A stretch of 64,000 nt of DNA from Amanita rubescens. Its lineage: Eukaryota > Basidiomycota > Agaricomycetes > Agaricales > Amanitaceae. Below are positions 61,240-64,000 of the stretch, piece by piece. The stretch covers positions 45,260-109,259 of the forward strand of contig WION01000180.1 of the NCBI GenBank assembly GCA_015039365.1, read 5' to 3'. Position 1 is the stretch's first letter, and each line of letters begins with the position of its first letter. The position numbers and the translations under genes are program-made. The notes under the pieces were generated by a model. The model was not told the DNA's origin. It searched no databases and saw nothing but the letters and a program-made list of their open reading frames with translations.

Positions 61240-62027
61240 TGGAAGAGTATCTTATGAACTCATGGACAAACTTTCCAAAGAGACTTTGGGTAACTGACAG
61301 TTACTGACCCCAACTTGTTGACTATTAACTGGGGTGTCAGATAACTAGGGGTAGCTAATGATCTTAATGCAATAAGTTTGTAAGTTTTTTTGCAGGGTTG
61401 CTGATGTGACCATCTGGCAGGCTGTCACACTAATTGTCTGACTGTCTGACTGTCTGATAGGCACTGCTACAAAAATTGGCTGATGGTCTGACCATCAGAT
61501 GAAATTAGATGTGATCAGACTTTTGCTCTTGAATTCTACATCATTATGCATACCTATTGGTTGGACAAGTCTGTTTACTCCTCTTATATTGATTGACTCA
61601 TACCTAAGATTCAACTTACACATACCTAATTAGTGGGACTTGAAGTTTGCTCTCAACTTATATTGGCAGTTGACTCATCCAGAAATTTCCCACTCCTTTC
61701 CATGATTAACCAACATTGCTCAGACTCTGCTCAACAACTTAATAGCTGTCTCAAACCTAAGATTCTATCCCATTGTATTAGTGCTAATTTACTACATCAT
61801 ACATATTGTATATCATTGTTCTCTTGTTTGATAAGTTAGGATCACTGAGTTAAGTTTACAAAGTTTAATAGGCAATGCCAACCAAGGCTCAAGTCAGGCC
61901 CTGTCACCAATATCCGAGTCTAACAACTACTACTCACCATCTGAACCAAGAACAAGTCTGAGTCATTTCTGCTTCCCATCCTCCCCTTGACATTGATATA
62001 TACATACATAATCACAATCCCCTTACT
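61240..62027. other. AT-rich spacer, nothing recognised
   Basis: No motif-bearing frame. Short CTGACTGTCTGA words repeat near 61430. Confidence 0.4.
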
Positions 62028-62035
62028 ACTACAAC

Positions 62036-63090
62036 TAGGGATTGGCTTGGGTGAACCCCTGGGTATCCAGATGCATACCCACACCCACACCCTGTGACAT
62101 ACCCATACCCTCACTCTGGGTATGGGTTTGGATCAGGGTACATGGCAAGCTGACCCATACCCACACCCACTTCCATACCCACACCCACACCCTTATGGGT
62201 TATACCCCTTGATGAAGGTAATGATATGTGTAATACAAGTTAATTAAAATGAAAAAGAAAAGAAAAAACTAGTAATTGAAACTAAGGTGAGTACCACCTT
62301 CCCTTTTGGCCTTTCCATTCAAAATCATATCCCATCAACATCCCCCTACTCTAGTAGGCCCAGTCCAGCCTCCAATGGTGCCCATCACTGCCACCTCCTT
62401 TAAGCCATGTGAGACAATTTGAAGCAAACAGGACCAGGAGTCTCCTTCCCCTCCATTCCCTTCTGACCCCTCTGTCCCTTTCCTTTGCTGGCTGACAGAG
62501 AAGTGACCCCACAGGCCCACCAGCATTGCACCCATGGACCACCAGAAGGAGAACACACTCCTGATCCCCCACCCTCCACCTGAGGTCCCCACTGCCACCC
62601 CCAATTCAACTCTCTAGCCACCGTACCTGTTCTGGAGCAATCCAAACAGTGAAACCCCACCCAGCAGCCCACTACTCAGGCTGCCACCCTAAGACCTCAG
62701 GTGTACAGGCCACACCCAGGTCCAGCCTCTGTACTAATTGCCACCCTCTGCCATCATCATGACCCATGGAGTGAGCCACTGATGCATGTGGCCCAGTGGC
62801 CCTTCACAGGTTCTGCTTCCAAGGCTCCCCCTGCCCCCCTACAACTATCAGACACCCACACAGGCTGCATTTGTGACCTGGGCCTGGCCTCTGTCCCAAC
62901 AGAGCTACCCACATCCCACCTTATCCTGACATAGGAGTGGGTACAGGAGTGGGTATGCCTGATGATACTCAAACCCACGTTGAGGGTATGGGTTTGAATG
63001 AGGGTCCATGGAGTCTGTACCCCCACCCATACCCACTGTACACCCACACCCAAGACCCTCAAGGGTTTGGCCAACCCACGCCAATCCCTA
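62036..63090. mobile_element. Non-autonomous hAT-like element 2
   Basis: 1055 bp with inverted ends TAGGGATTGGC...GCCAATCCCTA, an exact 8 bp target duplication ACTACAAC (62028-62035, 63091-63098), and arrays of CCCATACCCACACCC motifs at both subterminal ends. The GC-rich middle has open frames on both strands but no transposase motif. Confidence 0.82.
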
Positions 63091-63106
63091 ACTACAACTT
63101 CCAACC

Positions 63107-63794
63107 TGTAAGGACGGTGATCCTAATTGGGACGGAGCCCGGGAACTAAGCCGCGGACAGGGAAGGACGGAGTATAACGGAGTCTGGGACGTAGTGGGGG
63201 AAAGGCTAGGCTTCAGCGTGCAAGCTGCGCCGTGCTAACGTACGTCTTGCCTAAACTTCTGGAGAACGCTCTGGAGTCCAGGATGGAGTCCGGGACCGGA
63301 GTCCGAAGGGCGAGCGGTCTGGATGAGGTCTTAGACAATGAAAGACAGGGAGTCAATACGAGTTGGGGCACAATCCAAGTCGATATTCGGACTACTGTAT
63401 GAATACAAGTGAGGCCTTATATACGTAGTCCGACAAGGGGTTCTATGGCCGTGTTCTGATAAGCGAGGAAACCATAGAGATATGGAACAGGAAGTGGAGT
63501 AGAGCATATGGTACGAAGGGATAATGATACCAGTGATACCCGAGATGAAACAAGAGGTGAAACAAGTATGGAAAATACGTAGAAAGGAACTTAACGAATA
63601 TGCACGGAGTTGTGACGGAGTTGTGACGGAGTCCGTCACGGAGTTTGTCACGGAGTTGTCACGGAGTTTTCGGAGTTTTGGCATAGGCTTGATATGAGAT
63701 GTGACATGGGTGGAAGGTGGTCATGGGTATAGTCAGGAGTCCATCGGGGTCCGAGGTTGAGGAGTTTGGGTGGAGTCCGGAGCAGGATATGACA
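63107..63794 (-). mobile_element. Solo LTR E
   Basis: 688 bp, TGTAAGGACGG...GGATATGACA, reverse orientation of the LTR A family, with target duplication CAACC (63102-63106, 63795-63799). It lies 16 bp from hAT-like element 2. Confidence 0.92.
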
Positions 63795-64000
63795 CAACCC
63801 TCTTACATTTATAAGTTGTTACAGCTGATCATTATCAAACCTTGCACTGCAACTGCCAATGTTACAAACGTACGTCATAGCCTATCTTTTCCTTTATCTT
63901 ATCATCTATGTCATCCCTCCTACGTCATTGATTGCATATGCGTTCCTTCTGGAACATTCATCGTTTATCATATGCTATTCTATTTTATCACATGCATGTC

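Overview
The window reads as nuclear DNA of a filamentous basidiomycete, most likely an Agaricomycete. The evidence is genes with many 45-70 bp GT-AG introns, a NACHT-WD40 NLR of the mushroom type, a Plavaka (CACTA-like) transposon and chromodomain Ty3/Gypsy elements. I could not name the species. All gene models were spliced by eye. Where I give exon sums, total coding length divides by three.

Layout. 1-6671: a housekeeping end, with the 3' part of a GT15 mannosyltransferase and a complete MON2 homologue. 6978-11871: a NACHT NLR with 14 WD40 repeats and one in-frame TAG. 12.3-26.5 kb: a nest of retroelements. Solo LTR A is interrupted by an antisense sister LTR (B) and by an 11.2 kb Ty3/Gypsy element. 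That element carries a 2.5 kb foldback element and an unexplained 3' ORF. A third sister LTR (C) follows. 26.8-31.5 kb, minus strand: a P-loop GTPase-like gene that runs into a roughly 2.3 kb tandem array. Each unit looks like a complete short intron (GTGAGT...CAG), and units are separated by exactly three nucleotides. The triplet varies while the rest of the unit repeats, and none of 37 triplets is a stop codon. This is the most unusual object here: apparently a gene with about 41 single-codon exons.

34.6-41.5 kb: a complete Plavaka transposon (145 bp TIRs, 1078-residue transposase, divergent DUF6532-like gene). It sits in the first intron of a beta-trefoil-like gene. 42.3-48.1 kb: a normal gene cluster of HNH nuclease, ankyrin protein, TatD/Scn1-type hydrolase and FAD monooxygenase (C-terminal frame broken). 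51.2-55.3 kb: a Tyr/Gly/Pro-rich small protein and an LSH/Irc5-type SNF2 remodeller. 55.7-64 kb: AT-rich repeat ground with two hAT-like non-autonomous elements (8 bp target duplications), three solo LTRs, a SINE-like sequence and simple repeats.

The housekeeping genes cover Golgi glycosylation and trafficking (GT15, MON2), nucleic-acid hydrolysis (HNH, TatD) and chromatin remodelling (SNF2). They do not form a pathway. The NLR and the GTPase gene belong to expanded, fast-evolving families. Both show repeat-driven change: WD40 blades in one, intron-codon units in the other.
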